A stretch of 17,815 nt of DNA from positions 1 through 17,815 of the forward strand of contig CALDHV010000030.1 of NCBI GenBank assembly GCA_937902305.1. Reading direction: 5' to 3'. The notes beneath the pieces were generated by a model. The model did not search any database, was not told where the DNA came from, and saw only the letters and a program-made list of their open reading frames with translations. The translations under genes and the position numbers were made by a program. The first letter of the stretch is position 1. Each line of letters opens with the position of its first letter. Below are positions 7,209-14,406 of the stretch, piece by piece. Source of the stretch: an uncultured Clostridia bacterium. Lineage in GTDB: Bacteria > Bacillota > Clostridia > Oscillospirales > Acutalibacteraceae.

Positions 7209-7241
7209 GCGCGTTTTAATTAGGTATAAAGGAGAGTACCC

Positions 7242-7940
7242 ATGAGTTCATATATTGAGTTTGACGGTATATATAAGCGGTATCACGTCGGCGAGGTCAC
7301 GATCACGGCGGCAGATGGCGTTACCTTTAATATCGAAAAAGGCGAGTTCGCTGTCGTCGTCGGTGTTTCCGGCGCCGGTAAAACGACGGTGCTGAATATC
7401 CTCGGCGGTATCGACGATGAGGGCATCGTGGCGGTGGACGGCAATATCGTCAGCGATTATAACGAAAAAGAAATGGTTATGTACCGCCGGAACGATATTG
7501 GCTTCGTGTTCCAGTTCTATAATTTGATCCCCAATCTGACCGCCAAGGAAAATGTCGAATTGGCGGCGCAGATCTCGCAGTCCGGGGCGGATGTGGATGA
7601 TCTGCTTGAGCAGGTCGGCTTGTCCGCGCGTGCCGGCAACTTCCCCTCCCAGCTTTCCGGCGGTGAACAGCAGCGCGTGGCGATCGCCCGTGCTTTGGCA
7701 AAGCACCCGAAGCTCCTTTTGTGCGATGAGCCGACCGGCGCGCTGGACTATGCGACCGGTAAAAAGGTGCTGGCGTTATTGCAGGAAACCTGCAAGCGTG
7801 AGGGGATGACCTGCGTGCTGATCACCCATAACGCGGCGATCACCCCGATGGCGGATCGCGTTATCCGGATGAAGAGCGGACGCGTGGTCGAAAATGTGGT
7901 TAATCCGACGCCTACCCCTGTATCAGAAATTGAGTGGTGA
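7242..7940 (+). CDS. ABC transporter ATP-binding protein, MacB/LolD type
   Basis: This is the ATPase of an ABC transporter of the MacB/FtsE/LolD class, which drives mechanical or export work with FtsX-type permeases. The 232-residue protein has Walker A GVSGAGKT (41-48) and a Q-loop glutamine at 91 (FVFQFYN). The signature LSGGEQQRVAIARAL (138-152), Walker B LLLCDE (158-163), D-loop GALD and H-loop LITHN (H196) follow. All catalytic residues are present. AAAGGAG lies seven bases before the ATG. Its stop is four bases before the start of the large permease, so the two are translationally linked and almost certainly partners. Confidence 0.95.
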   Translation: MSSYIEFDGIYKRYHVGEVTITAADGVTFNIEKGEFAVVVGVSGAGKTTVLNILGGIDDEGIVAVDGNIVSDYNEKEMVMYRRNDIGFVFQFYNLIPNLTAKENVELAAQISQSGADVDDLLEQVGLSARAGNFPSQLSGGEQQRVAIARALAKHPKLLLCDEPTGALDYATGKKVLALLQETCKREGMTCVLITHNAAITPMADRVIRMKSGRVVENVVNPTPTPVSEIEW

Positions 7941-7944
7941 CATA

Positions 7945-10900
7945 ATGAAACTGACAGCCTTTCGCAAGGATATACGGCGCGAGTTTCGCAAGTCGCTCAG
8001 CCGTTTCCTGTCCATCACGATTATTATATGTCTCGGCGTCGGTTTCTTCTGCGGAATGAAAGCGACTGCCCCGACGATGGTTCGGACGGCACAGGATTAC
8101 TTTTGCGAACAAAACTTAATGGATCTCAAGCTACTGTCCATGGTCGGCTTCGGAGACGAAGAGGTCGAGCGGGTGCAGAAGGTAGACGGGATCAAGGATG
8201 TATTTCCGACCTATTCCACCGACGTACTGGCACAATCGCCGTCGGACACCTATTATAAGGCGACCAAGGTGATGGCGTTCCACAGCAATCAAACGATGAA
8301 TATGCTGACGGTCGTGGACGGACGTCTGCCGCAGGCATCTGGCGAGTGCGTGATGTGCGAGGAGGGCTTCAACGGCGAAAAATATCACGTCGGTGACACG
8401 ATGGATATTTACGGATTGGCGGGCACGACCGATGTTTCCACCGTCCTGGCGACGCAGGAATACACCGTGGTCGGCATCGTCAAATCCCCGATGTACTTCT
8501 CCTATAGCTACGGCACCTCCTCCATCGGCGATGGCAACCTGTACGCGTTTATGATCGTTCCCGTGAGCGATTTCCTGTATACCCGCTATACGGAACTGTA
8601 TGTGACGCTGGACATAGACTATAGTGAGATCGAGATATTCAGCGACGAATACAACGACAAGGTCAAGGCGGTGCAGGAGCAGCTCGACCCCATCGGCTCC
8701 GAGCTGACCAAGGCGTTTCTCGATGACGCCTCCTCCCAGCTAAAGGACGCCGAGAAGGAGTTCGACAAGCAAAAGGCATACGCCTACGAGCAGCTTGAAA
8801 AATCACAGCGCGAGCTGGATGAAGCCCAGCTACAATTGGAAAGTGCGTTGGCTCAGATCTCTGCCGGTTGGTCGGAATACAACACGCAGTACGCCAGCTA
8901 TGAGGAGCAGATCAAGGACGGCGAGCGTCAGTTGTCGGAAGCCAAAAAGATGATCGCCCAGTATAAAGCCAAGTTTACCGCCTCCGAAAAGGAGTATAAA
9001 GCGGGTCTTGACCAGCTCAATGCCGGACGCAGAGAGTTGGATAAGGGCTGGGACGAGTATTATGCGGGTCTGGCGGAATACCAAGCTGCACCGGCAAAGC
9101 TGGCGGCAGCCAAACAGGAGCTGGAGGATGCGCTCAAGCAGCTCAACGATGCCAAAGCCCAGTATCAGCAGGGCCTCAAGGAATATGAGGACGGCCTTAA
9201 GGAGCTGGAAGCGGGTAGAGCCGAGTACCAGCAGGCACTGGACGAATACAATAATATGAAGAGCCAGTGGTATTACCAGTATACCGGCCCCGGTCTGGCG
9301 ATCCTGGCGGTCACCAAGGCGGAGCTGGAAAGCGCCGCGCAGGAGATCGCCGACGGCGAGGCGCAGGTTGCAGAGGGCAAGCGCCAGCTGGATGAAGCTA
9401 AACTTCAGATCAATGCCGGAGAGGTCGAATATGCCGCCGGTGTCAAGGAATATGACGCGGGTATGGCAAAATACCAATCCTCCAAGCGAGAGCTGGATGA
9501 TGCGCTGAAAACATTGCAGGACAGCGAGGATGAATACAACATCGGCAAGAAAAAGCTGGATGCCGCCAAGCTTGAGCTGGAGGACGGCAGAAAGCAGATC
9601 GCCGACGGCGATGTCGAGATCCGCGCCTCCGAGCGCGAATTGGCGGAGGCAAAAGCCAGCGCTCAAGGGCAGTTTGAGGATAGCCGTAAGCAACTGGAGG
9701 ATGCCGAGAAGCAATACAATGACGGCAAAAAGCAGTATGATGACGGTAAACAACAGCTCGAACAGGCACGCGGCGAAACAGAGCGCCAGCTCAATGAAGG
9801 TGCGGCACAAATCCTCAGTGCGCGCAATCAGTTCACCGAATTGAGCGCGACCAAGTGGTATCTGTTCTCGCGTGACGATGTTATCACGAACTATTCCGGT
9901 CTTAATCAGGACTCCGGTCGTATGGGTGCTATCGCGGATATTTTCCCGGTGTTCTTCCTGATCGTTGCCGCACTGGTGTGCGTGACGACGATGAGCCGTA
10001 TGGTCGAGGAACAGCGCGCGCAGATGGGCACCTATAAGGCGCTCGGCTATTCGCGTTCCCAGATCTTCCGCAAATATCTGGTGTATTCGCTGATCGCCGG
10101 TGTGCTGGGCGGTATTGTCGGTCAGGTCATTTGCGTGCAGATGTTCCCGCGGATCATCCTTTCCGCGTACAGTATTATGTACCGTTTCCCGGGCGTCTCG
10201 ATCGTGGTGCCGTGGCCGATGCTGATCATCTCCTTGATCGCCGGCATTGCCTGCACGACGCTGGTCGCGTTCATTTGTTGCCGTAAGGAGGTCTCCTCCG
10301 TCGCAGCGACCCTGATGCGTCCCCGCGCACCGAAGGCGGGCAAGAAGATACTGCTGGAAAAAATCCCGTTCTTGTGGGATATGTTCAATTTCTCGTTCAA
10401 GATCACCATTCGTAATCTGGTGCGCTACAAGCTGCGTTTCCTGATGACGGTGGTCGGCATTACCGGCTGTATGGCACTGATCGTGTCCGGCTTCGGCTTG
10501 CAGGATGCCATCGCGGATATTGTCAACTTGCAGTTCAATAAGCTGTGTGAATATGACTTTATGACCACGATGTACGACCCGTACAACAGCCAGGAGGCGG
10601 AGGAGTGCCTTGCCAAGCTCAAGGCGGATGACCCGAATATTGATCGGGTGCTGTTCGTCCGGCAGATGGAGATCGACGTCGGAGCAAACGATAAGACCGT
10701 CAATATGGATAATACCTATATGATGACTCCGCGTAATGTGGATGATTTTGAGGCACTGATCCATTTGTATAATTATCACGGCAAAAAGTCGCTCCAGTTG
10801 AAGGACGGCGGCGTCATCATCACCAGTAAGATCGCTAACAACCTGCATCTGAGGGCAGGGGACAAGATCGACATATACTACGATGGAGGGAAATATACCG

Positions 10901-11529
10901 CTCCCGTCTCCGGCGTGATTGAAAATTACGTTTACCATTATATTTACATTACGCCGAATACACTCCGCTCCCTGATCGGGGTGAAGGAGATCGAGTATAA
11001 CTGCATTCTCGGCTCGGTCAAGGACGGAACGGTCGATTCCGAAAAATTGCTGGCAGGCAACTCCAATTTCCTGACCGTCATCCGGACGCAGGATCTGTGT
11101 GACACGATGGATGAAACCTTCAACAGTATGTATTTGGTCATCTTGGTGTTGATCTTGTCGGCATCGGCACTGGCGATCGTCGTGCTGTACAACTTGACCA
11201 ATATCAATATCTCCGAGCGTATCCGTGAGATTGCGACCATCAAGGTTCTCGGCTCCAACAGCAAAGAGTCGAATATGTATGTTTTCCGAGAAAATATCAT
11301 TATGACGATCGTCGGTATTATTCTCGGGTGCCTGGGCGGATACGCGCTTGCCCAGCTTATGATTGGCATGGTTGAAGTAGACGTGGTGGTATTTTCCAGA
11401 ACCATCAAGCTTGCTTCCTATGTATATTCTTCGCTCATAACGATTGCAACTACGGTTCTGGTCATCCTGCTGATGCGCCGGAAGATTAGGAAGATCGATA
11501 TGGTCGAAGCGCTCAAATCTGTCGATTGA
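7945..11529 (+). CDS. FtsX-type ABC permease with long extracellular coiled coil
   Basis: This is the permease partner of the preceding ATPase, 1194 residues. Order: TM1 (about 20-38), then an extracellular region to about 235. A long heptad-like coiled coil follows (about 240-630), rich in LxxG/YxxG steps such as KEYEDGLKELEAG. A first FtsX domain has TMs at about 664-683, 710-730, 755-778 and 829-852. A second extracellular domain spans about 853-1060, and a second FtsX domain has TMs at about 1062-1084, 1117-1140 and 1155-1178. The coiled coil breaks near residues 440-452 (WYYQYTGPGLAIL), which would make it an antiparallel helical hairpin. MacB-like permeases act as mechanical exporters rather than classical channels. 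The start at 7945 is chosen because it follows the ATPase stop by four bases; its ribosome binding site is weak (GAGTGG), consistent with translational coupling. The transported substrate is unknown. Confidence 0.93.
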   Translation: MKLTAFRKDIRREFRKSLSRFLSITIIICLGVGFFCGMKATAPTMVRTAQDYFCEQNLMDLKLLSMVGFGDEEVERVQKVDGIKDVFPTYSTDVLAQSPSDTYYKATKVMAFHSNQTMNMLTVVDGRLPQASGECVMCEEGFNGEKYHVGDTMDIYGLAGTTDVSTVLATQEYTVVGIVKSPMYFSYSYGTSSIGDGNLYAFMIVPVSDFLYTRYTELYVTLDIDYSEIEIFSDEYNDKVKAVQEQLDPIGSELTKAFLDDASSQLKDAEKEFDKQKAYAYEQLEKSQRELDEAQLQLESALAQISAGWSEYNTQYASYEEQIKDGERQLSEAKKMIAQYKAKFTASEKEYKAGLDQLNAGRRELDKGWDEYYAGLAEYQAAPAKLAAAKQELEDALKQLNDAKAQYQQGLKEYEDGLKELEAGRAEYQQALDEYNNMKSQWYYQYTGPGLAILAVTKAELESAAQEIADGEAQVAEGKRQLDEAKLQINAGEVEYAAGVKEYDAGMAKYQSSKRELDDALKTLQDSEDEYNIGKKKLDAAKLELEDGRKQIADGDVEIRASERELAEAKASAQGQFEDSRKQLEDAEKQYNDGKKQYDDGKQQLEQARGETERQLNEGAAQILSARNQFTELSATKWYLFSRDDVITNYSGLNQDSGRMGAIADIFPVFFLIVAALVCVTTMSRMVEEQRAQMGTYKALGYSRSQIFRKYLVYSLIAGVLGGIVGQVICVQMFPRIILSAYSIMYRFPGVSIVVPWPMLIISLIAGIACTTLVAFICCRKEVSSVAATLMRPRAPKAGKKILLEKIPFLWDMFNFSFKITIRNLVRYKLRFLMTVVGITGCMALIVSGFGLQDAIADIVNLQFNKLCEYDFMTTMYDPYNSQEAEECLAKLKADDPNIDRVLFVRQMEIDVGANDKTVNMDNTYMMTPRNVDDFEALIHLYNYHGKKSLQLKDGGVIITSKIANNLHLRAGDKIDIYYDGGKYTAPVSGVIENYVYHYIYITPNTLRSLIGVKEIEYNCILGSVKDGTVDSEKLLAGNSNFLTVIRTQDLCDTMDETFNSMYLVILVLILSASALAIVVLYNLTNINISERIREIATIKVLGSNSKESNMYVFRENIIMTIVGIILGCLGGYALAQLMIGMVEVDVVVFSRTIKLASYVYSSLITIATTVLVILLMRRKIRKIDMVEALKSVD

Positions 11530-11562
11530 TTTTCGCATAATCAAAAAATAGGAGGGAATGTT

Positions 11563-13812
11563 ATGAAAAAAATCAATCAAATCGTCACGGTCATGCTGGT
11601 AATTGCTATGCTCCTGCTCCCGTTCAGCTCGGTAATGGCTCACGGAGCACCCAAAAGCTGCGGCAAGCACACGGTGACCTGGGTGAACGGTGCCACGGCT
11701 ATCTACTGTGAGCAAGTAGAGGACGGGGCAACCACGGAGTTCAACGTAGCAAAATACGGTGAACCCAAGCGGTGCGGCGGCAACTTTGTTGGATGGACGA
11801 CCAATATTTTCTGCAAGAGCGTCGTCATTCCGGGCGAAAATCCGATTAAGAAGGATACCGTCTATTTTGCCGTGTTTGAAGGCAAAGACATCGACTGGCC
11901 GGAAATCGACTGGACGAAATGCGACTGGTCAAAGTGCGATTGGGCAAAGTACCTGCCGAAGGAGGACTTCGTCAAGTGCTTCCCCCTCGAGGACATCCTC
12001 AAGTGCTTCAAGGACTATGATCTGACCAAGATCTTCCCGAAGTACGATTGGTCGAAGTTTGAATGGTCGAAGATCGACTGGACTAAGTTCGGCTGGGGCA
12101 AGTGCGATTGGGGCAAGTGCGATTGGTCAAAGATCGACTGGTCTAAATATGACTGGTCTAAGTTTGATTGGTCGAAGTGCGATTGGTCTAAGTTCGATTG
12201 GTCGAAGATCGACTGGGGCAAGTGCGATTGGTCGAAGTGCGACTGGTCGAAGCTTGATTGGTCGAAGATCGACTGGTCGAAGTGCACGTGGATCAAGTGC
12301 GACTGGTCCAAGTTTGACTGGAAGAAGTGCGACTGCTTCAAGTTCAACTGGTGGAAATGCGACTGGCCGGGCTTTGAGTGGCCGGATTGCGACTGGAGCT
12401 GCAAGGATCTGTATACCGTGTCGTGGAGAAACTACGACGGCACGCTCCTGCATCAGGATAAGAACCAGATCCCTGCGGGTACCCGTGCGTGGTATGTCCC
12501 GGCGTTCCAGGGCATCCCGACCCGTAAGGCGGAAGCCGGCTTCGTGTACGAGTTCGTCGGCTGGAGCACCGATCCTAAGGCGACCGAGCCGATGGCTCTG
12601 CCGTTTAACGGTTTCGCGTACTATAGCGAAAAGATCACGGCGGATACCACTTATTATGCGATCTTCAAGAAGATAGCGAAGACGATCCCGGCTACCGAGA
12701 ACGTCAACATCACCTGGAAGAATGGCGATCAGACCATCTATTCGATCGCAGTGCCGAAGGGTTCTCTGCCGGTTTACAACGTGCTTGAGTACGGCACGCC
12801 GAAGAAATTCGCGGAAGGCAAGATTTGCGTGTTCATCGGCTGGAGTACCGATCCGGCGGCTACTGTGCCGTCTTTGCTTGCCCCTGTTCAGGCGGATACC
12901 ACCTTCTATGCGGTTTACTCGATAATCGACGCCCCGAATATTCCGGGCAAGGGTGACATCAATGTTACCTGGAAGAACGGCGAACAGACCATCTATACCA
13001 CCACAGTGGAGAAAGGAACTGTTCCGCACTATAATGCGCTTCTGTTCGGTTTCCCGATCAAGGCGCCGGTGGGCAACACCATCTTCACCTTCATCGGTTG
13101 GAACACCGATCCCGCGGCGGTCGAGCCGATGGAGATCGTTGCGGTGGATGCCGATGTGACCTACTATGCGATCTATCAGTCCCAGACAGTTCCTTCGATT
13201 GATGTTCCGGGAGTGTATACCGTGACCTGGAAGAACTACGACGGCACGGTTCTGCATGAGGACAAGGAGCAGATCATCTATGGCACCAAGGCGATGTATG
13301 TTCTGGGGCTCGAGGGCGTTCCGACCCGTCCGGAAGATGACCAGTTCACCTATGAGTTCCTGGGCTTTGCCAAGGATCCCAAGGCGACCGAGCCGATGGG
13401 TCTGCTGTATGACGGCATCGCCTACTACAGTGAGACGGTCACGGAAGACCTCACCTATTATGCGATCTTCAAGGCGATCGCGAAGCCGGTCGAGCCTGTT
13501 GCCGAGTACACGATCACCTGGGTCGTTGACGGTAAGGTGACGACCGAGACCTACAAAGAGGGCGAGACCCCGGTCTTTAAGGGCGATCTTACGAAGGCAG
13601 AGGATGCCGAGTATACCTACAAGTTCACCAAGTGGACTCCGGAGATCGTTCCTGTGACTGGCAATGCCACGTATACAGCCGCTTTTGAGGCGGTGAAGAA
13701 GGGGACTTCCCCGAAGACCGGCGACGGCGCTGTTCTGCCGATCGTTTTGGGCATCGTTGTGCTCAGCGCGGCGGCCGCCTTTGTGTATTGCAAGAAGAAA
13801 GTCACCGACTGA
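11563..13812 (+). CDS. Sortase-anchored surface protein with Trp pentapeptide repeats
   Basis: A 749-residue secreted wall protein. Residues 1-26 form a signal peptide (KK, hydrophobic core, SSVMA). A beta-grasp-like unit (about 36-108) is followed by 4 pentapeptides of the form [C/I/F/Y/L]-D-W-S-K (110-129), a linker (130-160), and 24 further in-phase pentapeptides (161-280). Five more InlB/Listeria-Bacteroides-type units then follow (about 283-371, 380-455, 466-540, 551-640, 648-711), recognised by TWKN...GW.TDP....YYAIF. The C-terminus has SPKTG (716-720), a hydrophobic segment and KKK, a sortase signal; SPKTG is a substrate type known for clostridial class B sortase. AGGAGGG sits six bases before the ATG. 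It follows the permease by 33 bases, so it is co-transcribed. Its role could be adhesion, a scaffold, or a receptor for the exported product; this is not shown. Confidence 0.9.
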   Translation: MKKINQIVTVMLVIAMLLLPFSSVMAHGAPKSCGKHTVTWVNGATAIYCEQVEDGATTEFNVAKYGEPKRCGGNFVGWTTNIFCKSVVIPGENPIKKDTVYFAVFEGKDIDWPEIDWTKCDWSKCDWAKYLPKEDFVKCFPLEDILKCFKDYDLTKIFPKYDWSKFEWSKIDWTKFGWGKCDWGKCDWSKIDWSKYDWSKFDWSKCDWSKFDWSKIDWGKCDWSKCDWSKLDWSKIDWSKCTWIKCDWSKFDWKKCDCFKFNWWKCDWPGFEWPDCDWSCKDLYTVSWRNYDGTLLHQDKNQIPAGTRAWYVPAFQGIPTRKAEAGFVYEFVGWSTDPKATEPMALPFNGFAYYSEKITADTTYYAIFKKIAKTIPATENVNITWKNGDQTIYSIAVPKGSLPVYNVLEYGTPKKFAEGKICVFIGWSTDPAATVPSLLAPVQADTTFYAVYSIIDAPNIPGKGDINVTWKNGEQTIYTTTVEKGTVPHYNALLFGFPIKAPVGNTIFTFIGWNTDPAAVEPMEIVAVDADVTYYAIYQSQTVPSIDVPGVYTVTWKNYDGTVLHEDKEQIIYGTKAMYVLGLEGVPTRPEDDQFTYEFLGFAKDPKATEPMGLLYDGIAYYSETVTEDLTYYAIFKAIAKPVEPVAEYTITWVVDGKVTTETYKEGETPVFKGDLTKAEDAEYTYKFTKWTPEIVPVTGNATYTAAFEAVKKGTSPKTGDGAVLPIVLGIVVLSAAAAFVYCKKKVTD
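11890..11949 (+). repeat. First block of 4 pentapeptide (15-bp) repeats
   Basis: Four tandem 15-bp units encode IDWPE, IDWTK, CDWSK and CDWAK. They are separated from the main block by a 31-residue linker that lacks tryptophan but keeps scattered Asp, Phe and Lys, possibly decayed units. Confidence 0.85.
12043..12402 (+). repeat. Main block of 24 pentapeptide (15-bp) repeats
   Basis: Twenty-four uninterrupted 15-bp units encode x-[D/E]-W-S-K, where x is C, F, I, Y or L. Central units are nearly identical at the DNA level (GATTGGTCGAAGTGC and close variants), and the outermost units are more diverged (FNWWK, FEWPD). This is what repeat expansion in the middle of an array produces. The 15-bp period keeps other frames open on both strands, giving false reading frames. 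Confidence 0.93.
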
Positions 13813-13836
13813 TCTGACGCAATACTCTTATTGGTA

Positions 13837-13918
13837 ACGTAAAACGAAACATAGGGTCAAGTTATTTTTGAAATCCTAATACGATCACAGAAATACTTGA
13901 CCCTATGTCGTTTTGCGT
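13837..13918. mobile_element. MITE-like 82-bp inverted-repeat element
   Basis: ACATAGGGTCAAGT (13849-13862) pairs perfectly with 13895-13908. The pairing extends outwards through AAAACG/CGTTTT to both ends, with a two-base bulge. The element is bordered by ATTGGTA (13830-13836) and ATTGATA (13919-13925), a 7-bp direct repeat with one mismatch that resembles a target-site duplication. It encodes nothing. It could instead be a large transcription-terminating hairpin, but there is no T-run. Confidence 0.5.
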
Positions 13919-13958
13919 ATTGATAGCCTAACAGAATTGAACATTTTGGGTGGTACAG

Positions 13959-14222
13959 ATGAATAAGAAATTGAATACCGTAAAAGAAACCGTTGAAAAA
14001 AACTATTTACCGCTTTTATTTATCGCTGATTTGTGCTTGACGCTGGTTTTATTGGTTTTAGTGTTTTTTTTGATGCTCAAGCCGGCAGGCAACGCCGGAA
14101 AAAGCGCCGATTATGTCACCAAAGAGCAGTTTGACGAGACCGTTTCGGGTCTCGTGAATGATTTCGGTGATGTTATTCGCAGCCAGCAGGAACGGCTGGA
14201 TGCTCTGGAGACTACGAAATAA
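13959..14222 (+). CDS. Small one-TM coiled-coil protein
   Basis: I do not recognise a family. The 87-residue product has a short basic N-terminus (MNKKLNTVKETVEKN), one strong membrane helix (about 19-43, rich in Leu, Val and Phe), and an acidic/polar C-terminal part (about 52-85). The C-terminal part has heptad-like spacing and would form a short coiled coil, probably outside the cell. The ATG at 13959 has GGGTGG six bases upstream. It opens the second run of genes, right after the MITE-like hairpin, and is 184 bases from the condensation gene. It could be a membrane anchor or assembly partner for the neighbouring enzymes; this is a guess. Confidence 0.75.
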   Translation: MNKKLNTVKETVEKNYLPLLFIADLCLTLVLLVLVFFLMLKPAGNAGKSADYVTKEQFDETVSGLVNDFGDVIRSQQERLDALETTK

Positions 14223-14228
14223 TATCCG

Positions 14229-14258
14229 TTGAATAGGGCGAATAAATTGATTTATACG
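14229..14258 (+). promoter_or_regulatory. Weak promoter candidate before the condensation gene
   Basis: TTGAAT (14229-14234) and TATACG (14253-14258) are 18 bases apart. They would start a transcript with a structured leader of about 140 bases in front of the condensation-domain gene. Matches are only 4/6 each. Confidence 0.3.
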
Positions 14259-14298
14259 TCTGTTCTGCGTTATCAAGCGCCTGAACCTTGATCTTAAT

Positions 14299-14388
14299 CG
14301 CCGCCCGGTGCAGCGGGCGGTGTTGAAGATACGCGGGTCACTACCCTGGGGCCCGTCAGAACACTATAGGACTACTACCCCGTAGTCC
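14299..14388 (+). promoter_or_regulatory. Structured 5' leader with three hairpins
   Basis: Three stems lie in 90 bases. CGCCGCCCG pairs with 14314-14322 (9 bp, six-base loop). GGGT-CACT-ACCC lies at 14335-14346, with an alternative pairing of CGGG to CCCG at 14352-14355. GGACTAC (14369-14375) pairs with GTAGTCC (14382-14388). The last hairpin ends five bases before the AAAGGAG site of the condensation gene, so folding could affect translation. It matches no riboswitch class I know. Confidence 0.45.
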
Positions 14389-14406
14389 CGAAAGGAGAAA
14401 TGGACA

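Noticed and set aside
8830..11715. Very long open frame on the minus strand (961 codons)
   Set aside because: It lies opposite the permease gene, whose plus-strand frame has clear FtsX domains and coiled coil. The minus translation is His/Asp/Arg-rich with no domain, a shadow of codon bias.
11890..12402. CRISPR array
   Set aside because: The repeats are 15 bp, directly contiguous with no unique spacers, and encode a protein repeat in frame.
12015..12404. Minus-strand repeat protein (LDQSHFDQS type)
   Set aside because: It is produced by the 15-bp period of the plus-strand repeat, which keeps several frames open. The plus frame has signal peptide, anchor and ribosome binding site; this one has none.
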